This document shows, piece after piece, positions 11,101 through 26,100 of a stretch of DNA of 64,000 bases. How positions within the stretch are numbered: position 1 is the stretch's first letter; each line of letters begins with the position of its first letter. The stretch spans positions 30,423,102 through 30,487,101 of the forward strand of contig CM055280.1 of the NCBI GenBank assembly GCA_029237695.1, read 5' to 3'. Origin of the DNA: Conchocele bisecta (lineage: Eukaryota > Mollusca > Bivalvia > Lucinida > Thyasiridae). Both the position numbers and the translations under genes were made by a program. Below the pieces are notes generated by a model. That model saw only the letters and a program-made list of their open reading frames with translations. It was not told the origin of the DNA and made no database searches.

Positions 11101-14100
11101 TTAATGATAATCAACCAGTTTTCAAACCTGCAACTTACACCAAAACGGTTTCAAATGGTTCCCCAGCTAGTATGTATATATTTTAGAATACACACCATGT
11201 GCATACATGTTTAAGTCTTTTACCATTATCTGTGTTTATATCGTGTAGAACAGAGCCCGATTTCCAATTTACAATTTCATGTGTAGCTAAAACGGTATGT
11301 GTTACAATTCAGCATAGAGTCTCAAAATATCGCATGACAGCATTGCCTCTGGTATCTGAAGATTAACGATCAAGTATTAAATGTTAGTCAAAATCAGAAG
11401 CTAAAATAACAAATCATTAGGCAAAAATAAAATACAAGAAATATGTCAATGCTAAAAATATTCAACATGTACGCCGTCATTCAATTGTCTAAACACCAGC
11501 ATATGTTTATGCAGTAGATGTGCAATAACATACAAACTCGTCTGACTTAGACTCATACATGTATGCCTTATCAGACACAGGTCCAAATTTCCATGACTAA
11601 TGTGTGGCTTTGACTAGAGAAGTGGGATTTATGTGGTTTGTGACCAGTGCAGATCCAGATCAGCCTGTGCATCCGCACAGTCTGATCAGGATCTGCACTG
11701 TTCGCCAGTCCATCCATGAAACACCGCCATGCTTCTAACAAGCAATATAGATCGTTACCAGGTTACAGGAGTTTGCTATTTGATCAGGAGCTACATCATT
11801 CTCCAGTCGCATGCACATTTGTGTTTCCTTTACGTTATTAACAATCCGTCCTGACGTAGATTGCTCCAATGTGACATATATCTGACTTTGATCATTCTGT
11901 TATTCTAAACTTGCAGCCTACTGAATGAATAAGGATGCGATTTTTGGCAGTTTATTTTCTTCAAAATAAGTGTAGCTAGTAGTAGATAAAAGGTTACGAC
12001 TAAACCAAAGCAAAAATAAATAATTAGGAGTCCTAATTAGGAGATAATATCTCCTAATTAGGACATATTATCTCCTAATTAGGACGTACTATCTCCTAAT
12101 TATAACTTATTATCTCCTAATTAGGAGATAAAACATTTTTAGCATTGACACAGATAGTAAGTCCTAGTTAGGAGATAATAAATCCTAATTAGGAGATACT
12201 AAGTCCTAATTAGCATATGGTAGGTCCTAATTAGGAGATAATATCTCCTACTTAGGAGTTACTATCTCCTAATTAGGACTTGGTGTCTCCTAATTAGGCG
12301 TTATTATCTCCTAATTAGAAGATAAAACATATGTTACCATTGGCACCAGGACGCTTCCATTGGACCCACTGAAATAGGGGGTAATTTGGAAAAATATTTA
12401 TTATTTATTTAATTTTGTCCACACGCAACATTTTATCTACTACTGTAACTTTCAAAATTGATTCCAAAACGTGTACCATCATTTGTAAAAGAATGCAGAA
12501 AGTTTTGGACACCCCTCATTGATTTAATTCAGGCATTCAGTTTTTGGATAGCGATTTTAGCACTAACTCTACCGAGTTAGAGCTTTTACTTGCTATCCAT
12601 AATATACACGGTCCGGGATCACGTGGTCTATTGTTTTGGTTTTGCGCAATTGCGGAGCCTATGAGTGTGAGAAAATTTCATTTCAATCAATACGACTGCA
12701 GTTTCGTCCTTTCAATGATGACATTGATCCAGCCGTTACGATTCCCACAATACAATTTTTTACCAAATGCATTACTTTTGCAGTTAGTCAGAACAGTTTG
12801 TAGAGAAATGTCACGGCTTTTACATGCAATATAAGTTTATCAGAAAAGTCTATACAGAATGTTCAGACTAATGGCTCTGTATATATTCAGGGACAGTTGC
12901 CACCACCGTGACAGCTACCGATAGTGATGGATCTGCGATAAATAACGTCATCACGTACTCCATTGCTGGTAAGAAGGTCTTTACAAATACGTACATGTTG
13001 TCACAATTGTATCAGCCAAGGATAGAGATGGATCGTCAGCCAATACCGCCAGTATGTACTCTATGTCTGGTGTATCGATCTGCAGAGAGCCATCTAGTGT
13101 AACTGCAACCACTACTACATTGTATAACCTCAAATAGCAATCTATGTCTGTCACATGGGTTTGATGACTGTGGGTTATTATAGGAATGAATGGCCTTTTT
13201 GTGGAATTTATCGGGGTATAAACTTGGAAAAGTCGCGGGAATACTGGACGAAGGCCGGAAGGCCTCGTCCAGTATTCCCACGACTTTTCAAAGTTTATAT
13301 CCCCGATAAATTCAACAAAAAGGCCATTCATTCCTTATAATTCCAGCATTTGAAATAAATTCATCAAGAAAATGGATTTATTTTCCGTTTTCTTAAGAAT
13401 TATTTTAACTGCGCCTCAAGGTTACGGAAAGTAGTTCGGCATTGGAGCTTACTGGGATATAAATTTTGGACAGAGACTTGCTACGGACCAATCAAATGTT
13501 AGGGAATTGTGTAAATATTTTTGTGCTGGAATTATATTTGCAATAAAGTTCCACCGTGCATGGTCCGTCGTTTCGAGTTTGATACCCGGAAGTATCCCAC
13601 TCTGATATGAGACATGCCATGAGATTTTTCCTGAAATATTTGTACAGTAAAAAAGTAATCTGTGTCTGATCTGTAGCACATCTCAAGCCCAACCAATCAA
13701 GCTGCTTGCTTTTAAGCATGATATTCAAGTGCATATATTTTGTAATAAATAATTTGATAACTATTGGCAAGATAAGCGCAGGCGGTGGTGTACAACTTTC
13801 GACAATCAAACTGTGCATATGCTGTTTGTTCCACGTTTTCCTGCCGACTTACTTTTGGTGATTAAGCATATTAAATCCACAAAATATCCAATCTTACTGC
13901 CTGTTCCACATGTTGCTGCCGACAGACCTTTGCTATTAAGCAGGTTAAATAAAAAAAATACTGAAATGTACAGTGTATGGGAATTTAACTTGGGGGCTAA
14001 AACTAGATTTTAATAGAAAATGGGAATTTGTTTTCTTTGTTACGTCATTTCTAACCTATCTATCCTTGTTTCGGAGTCAATTTACAAAATATTTTTATTT

Positions 14101-17100
14101 ATATTTTGACTCATCCCCCACTACCTCTATCTCATTTTTTTTTTTGTTAAATTATCATTGAGAAATTGCTTTCCGTTGAAATCAATATTTGATGGAATTT
14201 CATCAAATAAAAAAATTGGGATATTTACTGTGTTTAATATCCAAAAGTTCGTCTGCAGCAAAATGTGGAACAGACAGTTGATACTTTTTCTTCAATTATA
14301 TATAAGTTCCCATTCTCTATTTTAAGACATTTCCGTCAGCTATTGATTGTATAGGGAAAATACAATTTTTCTATGGGATATTAACAAGGGGGCTAAATAT
14401 TGAGTTTTGAAAATAATTTTGGAATTTGTGAACCGATTTTCAAAATCTAACATTTGATTTTGTTAAATCATTTATTTAGCCATGTTCCGGGTCATTTTCC
14501 AATTGTTTTCGTTGTTTCGACCCTCCTCCTCATTGAGCAGTTCCTGTTTGCCCTATGTGTACTTCCCATAGGTAAATTGTTTGCTTTTTCAATAAAATCA
14601 ATATCTGATACGATACAAAATAGTTTATTACACCAGTCCATTACATTCAGTCCACTGTACATGGTAACACGAGGAATGTCATCAACTAAAAAAAACAATT
14701 GGGAAGTGTGACTTTGTTTGTTATTTATGAAATAGCACATACAATTAAATGTATTTAATGCACTTAATAACCAAATGTCGCTCGGCAGAAAAACGTGAAG
14801 CAAACAACAGTAGTATTAATAGTGATCAACAACACACAGTTGCATTTGAAGGTCGTGTCTCTGATTTTTATCAGCCAGCGGAAACATCGACGGTGATTGG
14901 ACTATCAACGGGAATGGGGTCATCGCTGTGGCGGCCGGCAAAACGATATACATGACGAGAACTCCATCATACATACTGATCGTCTTGGCGACAGATAGCG
15001 GAGCACCTAAGCTAAATGGAACAGCTACCGTCACCATTACTGTTGGTAAATAATTGACATCTACATGTATGATGATTGTCCGATATTTAGAGTACGTGAT
15101 CTGTCCTAATTCATTATATACATATTGTGTCATAACATGTTATCTTACTGTCGTTGCGGCATGATGGCGAAATCAGTGGATAGTATGTGATGTCGCGTTA
15201 ACTAGGTCTAACAACCCTAGTTAACGGTTTTGTTGACTGGCCGTTCCATGGCAGCACACTTACATGTATCTCGTACTGTACTGTAGTGCCATTCTTTTAT
15301 TTTTCCTACTGTATGTGTTATTGTCACGGTGATTCATTGGGAGTGTTTGTTGTTGGGATGCGTTGATTGCATTTGTTTTGTCATTATATGACATGCTGTG
15401 ACTGGAGAAGTGGGGTCTATTTGTTGTGCGACAAGTGTAGATCAGGTACTTCACTATTCTACATTCCACCAGTGAAGAACCCGTCAAGCAAAATAGATCC
15501 TGATCAGGCTACATGAGTTTATTATATGATAAGGAGGTACATTGATCGTTACGTGCATCTGTGTACAGCGTTGACGGTTCTTCAATATGAACTTACTATG
15601 TTTATCCTGAAACCCACTGTTAATACAATATGAATAATATGTATTACTTGCATTGTACATATGTTGGATATTGTTCGTTAACAATACGCTTATTGCTCGC
15701 AGTATACGCATCACATTAAACATTCACACATTATTTCTGATGACAATCATTATGTTTGCATTTTCCCATGGCTGCTGCTTAGCTGCCTTCCGTGGCACGC
15801 AATTTCGATTTTACTCTATGACGAACTTTACGCAGTAATGTAATATGTTGCATGTTACATCATAAGCCACGAACAGTTGACACAGTGGATTTGTGGTTTA
15901 TGAAATATCGTATCATATTCGACGGGAAGCGCAAATAACCGTGGCGGTAAGCTTGTACTGAATATGTGAATACAATTAATCATCTGGTGTTCTTGCAGTG
16001 ATCATGATGATTCTGTCCATTCGACTGTTGTGCGAATTTTGCCTCTTAATCGAACCCATAACTTGCCTAGTCATTCACTTAAGCCGACAGCCACATGTAT
16101 TTGTGTTGTGAACTTTGTCACTGCAGTCAATACACTTAAATAAATGAGTTTTGGACCTGATTCTTATTATACATGTATTTCATTATTTATGTATTTTCTA
16201 AACGATTGTCAGATCTATTATAAGACACGACATATTGTTCGCGCATTTGGCTCACATTTACATCTTATATTTATATAGGTAATTGCAAAGTACCATCCAA
16301 GCCAGCCCATAATAAGATAACACCAACTACAACCGATTTTTGAAACTGTCAGAATATGCAATGTAAATATAAGTAATAAAGCCATGGTCTGTTGAGTTTA
16401 CTGTAGTAAGATAAACATTTGGTCTGTTTCAAGTGCATAATCCGACCAAACGCTGTCTGATGCTAGTTGCTACTTACAAGCGCGGCTACATGTACATGCA
16501 AGTTTTGTTCAGTAATGATATATATCGGAACAATATATATAGTGTATTGTTAAGCAATGTCCACAACAGACCTCACAGTTCTGAAGTTATACGACTCTAT
16601 TGTTTGTGAAATCGACATACACGAGTAATTACATTACATTGATCACAAGTACACGTACACACATCCGGGCGCATGGGTAGAGTTCATATACATATATATG
16701 AATAAACTCGGGAATGGTGAACTTTTTTGTACCGATTCATAGGTAAAGAAATCGAAATCCAAAATATTTCCACTTGCCAATGCTCTCCACCTAATGATAT
16801 GTATGTTTCTGTCGTAACGTCACTACTACAATGATAATTTGAAACATCATACAAATGAATGGAGTGTCAGAACATTGGTGTCTTATTTTATTGTAGTCTG
16901 GAAAATCAATATGTGACAAATAAGATGACAAATCATGCATATCACCCTGAATTAGAATTAGTTTGGGATATATAGAAACTATTAAAAATGTATATTCCCG
17001 ATGATTTCTGTAAAAAACTAAGATTGGTTTATTTATTATAATTCCAATTTAAAGGTGCATGTCCACTCAGTAGGCACAACATGTTCTTTATATCAGAGAC

Positions 17101-20100
17101 ATCATCTGGTGCTTTTTCTGACATTCATTCACCATTATTCAAAGTATTCATTGGCATTACTATACGTTTTATATCAGGCGTAAATTTCCACACTGATACA
17201 TGTATCAGAGGCGATAACCGTGTTTCTTTATTGGACATGTACCTTTAGTTTCATTTAAAAGTTAATAAAATGATTTTAATAATATTTGATAGTGTTTCTA
17301 GATTCCAACAACAGTACATTTATATCCACTTGTATTATTGTTATGAAGTCCTGCGTAAACACCAGTGACGTAACAGAAATGTCGTGTACCGTATTTCTTC
17401 TAATAGTAAACCCCTCTCTAATAGTAGCCCCCCTGTATAATAGCTCGTTAGAAAATCGCGCAATTGTATGACTTTTAATGTCTTAAACATAGGAACAGAT
17501 AACTGCAGTTCAAGTAATTATATTATATCGGCATCAATAGCTTGATATATGTCTGTTAAATCGATAAAACCCGAATTTGGAGCTTGTGGTTGAAAATTGG
17601 TGACATACTCGGTCTGAAAGCAACGCATGTTGAACATTTATTGGCCAAATATCCTTTGGATATTTTGACAGTAAGAAAGCGTTTGTCGACTATTATCGCA
17701 TTTGAATATTAGCGTTGAACTTCAATGTCGTAAACAGCAAGTTGAGGAACTTCCATGCTAAATTTAATTTGGCCGAATTTCGTCATCTCCTGGAAAACCC
17801 GCTAGCAGTGACGTAGTTCCTTTCAGCGATTCAGTTGTATAGTCTTAACCTTACAGTTGCTAATGTTTTTTTATTAGTTTTGGTAGATTGGGGTGTTAGT
17901 AATTCGAAACTGAATGCTGACAGTGTGTCAATCATCATTCAGTTGTCGATTATCCATATCATCAGCTAACAAAATCAATCAAAAAACGTTAACTTAGTAG
18001 TACCCTACTACAAGGGTCACCCCCAATTCGACTATTACCACTGACTAATGCTTGGCTGCAGATCCGGCACAAAATCAAACCCGCGTGAACATTTTTAAAT
18101 ACTTCGCGAGTGTACTGATAAACAAAATAAGTACGTTATAGTTCATATATTTAATTTGTAATAAATTAATTTCATTCGAATTGACAATTCGTTCCCACGA
18201 AATAACAATTCGTCCCCACGATATAACAATTCGTTCCCCGAATTAACAATTCGTTCCTACGAAATGACAATTCGTTCCCTCAATTTAGCAATTCGTTCCC
18301 TCGAATTAACAATTCTAGATAGTAAAACATAAGAAAGCCTGAGGCCCGTTTCACAAAACATAGTACAATAAAACTGTTCGGATGAAGATTCTAAGTAATT
18401 TGTTTCTCACATGATTGTGGTTAACTAGTGTTACCATCATTACATGTGATTGTGTAACCCCAATTACAAAACAAAAACCGAGCGCTACAAAATCCGTTGA
18501 CGTACGTGTCCGGGGTTTTGTATATTGTACCCCCCCCCCCCACACACCCCGGTTTCCATATTCAGATATATTAAAATAGCGACATTTGCGATATATGAGA
18601 TATACTAGGTACAAATGGCTGCATAAATTCGGGCCTGGCCCGACGTTCCCTGTTCTATTCTCTAGCTTTTGTGCCAGTAGCTCAGGGGCAGATTTATCCC
18701 TCGCATTTGTTCAACTGTTTCTATACTATAGTCGATGGACAGAAAACGTAATAAAATGTTCATGGCATAGGGGCTACAAAATCCGGGGATTACAAAAACC
18801 GGGGGCTACAAACACCGTAACGGTGTCTGATGACAATTCATATCGGCGTCATATGACGTTAATAAATGTCGTTTGTGTAATAGCACAACATAAACAAGCC
18901 GTCTCATTTTGATCGATAACCATTTAAAACGTGACCTGATAAATATAATACAAATCAAGTGTCTTTTGATTCAAGTTTATCAGGAAGCTCAGCCTGGAAA
19001 CGGCAGGTATTCGGAATTCGTACGCGCTTCCTAGCCATGCCTGATAAACTTGATATCAACTGACAATATCATGGTGTTTTCTATGTAATTTTGAAATGTG
19101 CTGCACATGCCTTATAAGACAAATTAATTAATTAAGCTTCAGTCACTACGGTAACGGCGTTCAGTCAGTCTGTGGCAGCAGATGCAACGGTGACTTCGAA
19201 TCTGACATCTGGGACTGCTGCGGCGACAACCATTACATTAGCGGAGGACTTCGGCGCTGGCACAATCACAACACTCACTGCAATAAATGCCGCTAACGCA
19301 GAAGTCACTGGAACTTGGACGAGCAGCAATGCCACGGTCGTAACGATTGCCTCAGATACTGGGGCTGTAACCGTACCGACGTTGGATTATGAAACGGCGC
19401 AGTCATTGACTGTAACCCTGACGTGAGTACATAGTTGTCACCGGCGTACATGTACATGTCTGACTACATATTACATTGTAATTATGCATACTGGTTTTGG
19501 GGGACATTGGCACATTGTTTTCGTCACGAGTACCAACTCCGTCCGTCATTTAACATTTCAATGTTCATACACACAACACATCTGTTCGTTTCTGATTATA
19601 TCTAAGATTATATGAATCTAGTTTCTTTACAACAATATACAGCCTATTGTTGAATGTACGCTTACTAATGCATGATGTATGCTTGTTTTGCGTACTACAT
19701 AACTCCAATTCCATTTCATTACATTGTATTACAGACAATCATGGTGGAGTAGTTTTTCCAAATTTGCTTTTGAAGTATTCATACGAATTTGCTAACACCC
19801 ACTTTATTATGTGAGTGTATGGTAATAAAGTGTGTATAATAGCGTTGCCTTTACATTCAATAACATATAGAGTACGAATGTCAACGACCAACGTATTATC
19901 TCAAATGTTAGTGCACGAAATGGAAGCTTTATTCCGCAAATCTATACCGTTAGCTGCAGTGTAGCGTCTATTGCATGTCATATAAAGCGGGAATCGTGCA
20001 TCTAGCTGTATGCATACTGGTAATGTAAATGTGTTTTTTTTCTAATCAGTATCACCTGTGTTACACTATCTTAGTAGCCACTCCATAACGCTGTACTTAT

Positions 20101-23100
20101 GTTTTTACGTATATTTCCCTCTTATGCATTTGTTCACTGATTGCACAGGTACAACACTCGAAATGACAAAATATCACGTCCTCGGATAAATAGAGATTAA
20201 GAAAGACGAACGTTATGTTGTGTTTGTTTTAAGGACCCGTGGGACCCCGGATCATCATATGCTTCATGTATAATTGCTTCGTAAATGTAATGGAGCATAT
20301 GCATAACATACATGCCATCGGCCAGTATTACCTGTTATTGCGTTTTACACATACCCCTAAAATATGACAAGCACATGAATAAACATCGGTGCAACATGAT
20401 GGGGAGACATCAGACTGCAGCGTGCTATGCGTTGTTTTCATCAAATTGATATACAATGTCTGATATATGAAGGGCTTGCTGATCCTTTGATAAAATGTTT
20501 CAGAATTCAGTAAAGACTGTGCAACAGTAAGAACAAATATATTGTGCTGTAGATGTATACCTGTATTACCATACATACTGTATCAAATCCAGTGTCTTGT
20601 ACACAGTTATCTGAGTGTATTTTCACTACTGTCTACTTGCCTGTTATGAGAGTAAATACAGCTTTTACCTATGACAGATGTACTTCTAATAAGAGACAGT
20701 TTGACAGTTTACACATTGAAAAGGTGTCCAATGTATATTTAGTGAGTGATGGTAGAAAAGCTCAGATATCAAGTTTTTTGTGAAGTCTGTTGAAATAATA
20801 TTTAGAGGACGTGGTCGTCCTTTTTATCTGAGACGTATTGCACCAAATTGCATTAGATTTGCTGCCATACTATTTGCTGTACGTGGTGAAACTGTCCGAT
20901 AGCAAGTACATACACTAAAACGGCGGAGATGGCAACTGGCAATGCTCTATATTATATACTCTAAGAAGAACAGAGTCAGATACATGTATATTTTATATAA
21001 ATATTCAGTCCCATGTATGATTCCGCTACATTTGAAACAAAATGTCATATTCTATAAAGTCAGTCTTTAATTTGAAATGTGTATGCACAGCCTCCCGCGT
21101 TAACCTTTCCAAGTTTATCACCGTTTCTGAATATATATTTGCAATGACAACCCGCAATCAAGTAAGTCGATTATAATCAACTAGTGAAATGTATACACAT
21201 ACGACTGGTGCAGAAAATTCATCATGTGATCAGTACAGGTTCAATATATGATGATGTGCTTATACCAAAAATATAATGTGGCACCTGTGTTTTACTTTAA
21301 TCTGAAATTTATTCAAATATTCAAGTAGTCGACTGAGTTCATAAGAAACGCAGCTCTCAGTAAAATCAGAAATAAATATATTAAATCATCACTGATGTAA
21401 GATTCGCTGTTTACTCACTGCGGATCCCTATTTAGTATATACCTAGCCATGAAATACATAACAGCATGTAATAAATATATTAAATCATTACTGATATAAG
21501 ATTCACTGTTAGGGGGCCCTAACAGCAATATTTTCTGCTAAAAATGAGCAGGTTTGAGACCATTCAAGTGACAACAATGCAAACTCGCATTCGCACATCG
21601 AAAAAGCAATGAAAACGTGACAGCCGGTAATTATAATTTACATGAAATCGAAATTGACCAACTTCATCCCAAATGGCCGCCAAAATCCTACATCAATTAT
21701 TGGCAAAACAGAAGTCCGTTTATGGTTGAACTATTTTCTAAGAGTAACATATAAGAGGATAACATGTTTATAAATACGTAGCAATTGGAAATGTATGTAA
21801 AAAATCCAATATGGCCGCCAATAGTTGCCCATCCAGACCATTTATGTGAGTTTTAAATATCCTGTAGCATCACAAATAATTTGCATTTACACATTGTAAA
21901 ACGGTATGAAAACATGATAATCAATGGTTGCAATTTATAAAATATCGGAACTTGCAGTTTCTTCAAAAACTGCTACCAAAATCTAAAATGGCCGCCACAA
22001 TTATAACAAGTTCACCCATCAAGCCAACCCACCGCTAACACAATCAAACTAGTTATGTTGCAATCAATGGTAGTGTATATAAACTTCATCACCTGGTTCC
22101 ATTATACACATATTAAACTCCATATATAAATCCAAGATGGCTGCCAAATGTCAACCGTTCTACACTTTACCTATATCCTAAGACAGTATATGTGAATTAA
22201 TCGGCAATCACAAATTGATGAACTAGACACAATACATTATCTTGATAGCGTTTTCAAAACCAGCTTTCATTTGAATATTTAATGGTGATACATATATAAA
22301 ATTAAGATGGCTGCCGAAATTAGTATTCCACCATGTATCGGTGTTTTGTCTACAATTTTGAGTTTGTGTGCTAAATTGGTCTCTTCTGAAATAAATGATG
22401 TGTTATCGTATGGAACAACAACATATCTGACTGTTGGTGTGTCATATCCAAACACGTGTGTGTATTTGACACGCGACGCGCTGGTCAATTAATCACTGTG
22501 TATTTTGCTTCAATTTTGAATAAAGCCATGCATTTCCGAAACTATTTATATGTACATGCTTACTGTTTACTGTGTTCTTAGTGAAGCATGTGTGTTTTAT
22601 TAATCTGCGATGTTATTAATATGTGTATGATTTATCATCTGTTTGCATCCAAATGTATAATTTATTACTGTAAGTTCAAGGACATGGTGTACACGTCATA
22701 CAGCTGTGCTAGTAGTTTCACCCTTTGAACCCGAAAGCCCGCTATATCGGTTTATGCAAACAGTGCAGACCCAGATGAGCCGGCTCGTAACGAGCCGTCT
22801 CATCAGGATCTGCACTGTTGAAAGTAATTTTCATATTTTTGAGAAAAACAAATACCCCCTTTTTATAAATGGAATAGTCTGAAAATCATTTTGCGATGAT
22901 TGGATTGGTTGCAAAACGAACATATAGCAGCCCATTCAGTTACTTAGGGGTGAAAGGGTTCATAAATCATGCTACTAGTTTCAGAACGACAGCTACGTTT
23001 AATGATCGGCATACTCCTCGCTGCAATGTCAAAATTTGTTCCTGTGGATTCTATAAAATACAAATAGTATATCTAAAGACTAGTATGAAGCTGCAAGCTT

Positions 23101-26100
23101 CAACGGGCACCAATATACACTCTAAGACCTAGCAATGTACGACTCACAAGGAAATAAACACATATTATGTATTCACTTAGATATTACGTTAATACTGTAA
23201 GTGCGTGTTTGTTTATTACAGTGTCAACCGTATTTAACGTGTCAGCCAGTTGTGACTCATGCGAAACTCCTTGAATATCATAATTTCACAAATTCCTATG
23301 TGTTTATAGACCACTAATTTTTGAGCCAGGGCATGGGAAAAAATATAATGTGGCATAAACATGACATTTTCACCTTTTATTATTCCATAAACAACATTAT
23401 ATTAGGATTACAATGATATATTACCTCCAAGTACATGTATATACCATTGATAACCACTTCAGATTGTTAATAGAAAAGTGTAGCTACATGACAAATACGT
23501 CAATAAAACGTTGGCAATATTAACGAATTATGTTACAGGCCCTGAGAAATCGGACGTCGTGTAAGTTTGCATGACCTAAGTCGCAACGGCTGCGTTGGCT
23601 CCACGCCATATAACTTTATCGCGCGTTTACTCCGTGGCATAGCATTTACCACGACAATGTTGGAATTGTCATGAACAGGTCCATTTATTCAGAACAGTTC
23701 GTATTATATTATATCAGACAATAGTTTATACGTGCTCACCGAGAATACATAATTATACAAATCAAAAGCATTCTGAAATATGTGCGACTAGTATTTAACA
23801 CGTAAAATATGCATACATTTCAAATAGAACCGTATCTGTTTCATAACATACGACACTATGTTATGCGACAATCTCCCTGTCTATTGGTTACGCGTAGCTA
23901 CATAAACTTTACACCAGTCACACATATGAAACAGTGCAATAGGCAAGTGCTGCAATAATTGTCTAGTATCATAACGCTAAACACGTAGTTAATCAGATTG
24001 GCATTACAATATTTATTTTTTAATGTAGCGTGGACGATAATATTTGCCATTGTACACCATCAGCTACACAATGTTGTTTTCAATCATATTTCCTTCACAC
24101 TAAATTCATCTGATATTGATACATTTAATATCCAATTCTTCAACATGTCCAGGAAGAATTTCAACTGACCACACCATTTCATTTTAAAGGATAATGCATT
24201 GTACTAAATTAAAGTTAGTCACTGCCAGACATATAGTCGACGACAATTCCTACCTATGACAAGCATTGAAGTCTATTCTATAACCCGAGCAGGATTGTTC
24301 ACCTGATAATTTACTTACTATCAGGACATTTACTTCTGGTGGCACCAACTAGTGATGAGGGCGGATGCTCTCAAGTGCAGTTATGAGTATTATTTAACTA
24401 TATATGTAGTGTTTAAGCGCTACTGGTATTAATTTGAAGTACAATGTTGCTATGACGTGCTTGTAATTACATGGCATGTGTAAAAATATGTTGTCCAGCA
24501 GAACTCGCGACAGCTTCTATAATGCTACTCAATTTGATCATATTGCCCCTTGTTTTTTAGCATTTGCTTTGTTTCATTGTACTTATGGGTGACATGTTAC
24601 ATGATTGTCGCACCTTACACTATAGTGTTGCGGTTTGTCACTGACAGGGTGTTATTTGCCGTTTTATATCGTCGCTGTATGTTTCCTCTACTTTACTGTC
24701 TCTGTGCGCCATAATAAGAGGCTAAGGAGACTGTACGGGCCTTGTAACCAGGTTTAACTGTCTCTTAGAACTATATTGATCACTAAAGATTCGATAGGGT
24801 ACTGTTTTGTGCCTCCTTGGACTGAACGTGAGCGGCTTTTTTGAAAACATACAGTAGATATCGGTGTTTATATATCATATGTGTGGTTTATATAAATGAA
24901 TGTCGAAATAGTGTTATATGAAGTATGTAGCCGTGGTGCCTATCAATGACGGACCCACACATTAAGCAACAAGACGTATATGGATGTTCAATATATATAT
25001 ATATCGGAAGATTACAATCGACTGGTGTAAATAAGACTAGTGATTAAATAACATAGTTATTGCAGTATTAAAAGTTCACAGGCAGCTTATAATGAACATG
25101 TAACAGTACACTGCTTTATGATATTCGAAAATTGGGTATGTTGTTAACATCAAGTTCGTGAAATCCGCTCAGTGAAAATAGACAATGGACTGATGGAGTA
25201 GAGTAGCTTTAGACTTAATTATATATATTTCGCTAATACTTCAGTGCGTATGAAGCTATGTCTGTAATATTTCTATGTCAGTGGAACAAAACAACGTTTA
25301 CTGTTTGATTTAAGGCAATATACTGGATGTCATATCGCCCAACTTATAGGTTGAAGCTCAGAAATATTAATATGAAGAACATGTAATTGTATAATTTGAA
25401 ATATTTCACCATCCCTGCGTAATATTACTGCTTTACGAATTAAAATATACCAAAATCAAAGTAACAAAGTTGCCATGTATGTTTCATGTAAAGTCCGTAC
25501 TTACTCAGGAACATTATAATAAGTTGCAAATTATAAATTGTGTCACAACAGGAACATAAACATTACGGTAACCGTCTTATCCAATATTATATAGCCCATA
25601 CGAATAAATTGCTGCGGTACAATGTGAACTTATGGCGGCCATCTTAGAATTTGGTGAGCTGGGCATTTACCCAAGGATGTGTTACATTAGTTTTACTGTG
25701 CCAATATAATACTGTTTACTTAAATGATTAATGCCATCAAATATATAACACAATGTAAATCGATGAGAAATCGTGATATTTGACGGCCATCTTGGATTTT
25801 GGTACACAAAACAGATATCCAAGTATGTTTTGCTATTGTCATGGTAATTTACTGTGTACGTATGTTCGTACGTAAGTATGTTTTGAAATGCTAAATGATG
25901 ATATATATAAGTGACACGGTGGCAAATTAACTAATATTGTGATTGTTGGCGGCCAATTTGGATTTTTATACATAATTTCTCAAATAATAAATATTTTTGA
26001 AGTAGCATAACCTTTTATTTCACTTACAAAATATTATCCAATACGAATAAACCAATAACTGGCCATTTTGAAGGAAATTATTCTAGTTCGATTGTATGTA

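Larger units (their letters stand above)
11170..12890. other. intron A2-A3
   Basis: Paralogous to 26697-28187 apart from the CCTAATTAGG array. It holds the CTGATCAG-core repeat and a TIR-like pair (AGTAGATAAAAGGTT near 11983 and its complement near 12445) bounding an AT-rich element shared with module B. The 96-codon frame at 12544-12834 has a decayed partner at 27766-28071 and no domain I recognise, so it is treated as non-coding. Confidence 0.55.
15046..19142. other. intron A4-B1, across the duplication joint
   Basis: 15046-17440 aligns with 29823-32110, the right end of module B. About 17440-18570 is private spacer. 18570-19142 is the left edge of module B, matching the retrotransposon flanks and 7498-7912. 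A CTGATCAG-core repeat lies at 15390-15540. No coding exon seen. Confidence 0.6.

Noticed and set aside
12544..12834. 96-codon frame with a partner at 27766-28071
   Set aside because: The partner frame is shifted and shortened; both are in matching introns of the cadherin modules, so similarity is due to block duplication, not coding constraint.
13179..13320. Pre-miRNA-like hairpins (here and at 33733, 36532, 39735)
   Set aside because: Stems are far too long and perfect and belong to repeated foldback elements.
21508..21524. Telomere-like TTAGGG
   Set aside because: A single TTAGGGGGCCCTAA palindrome, not a telomeric array.
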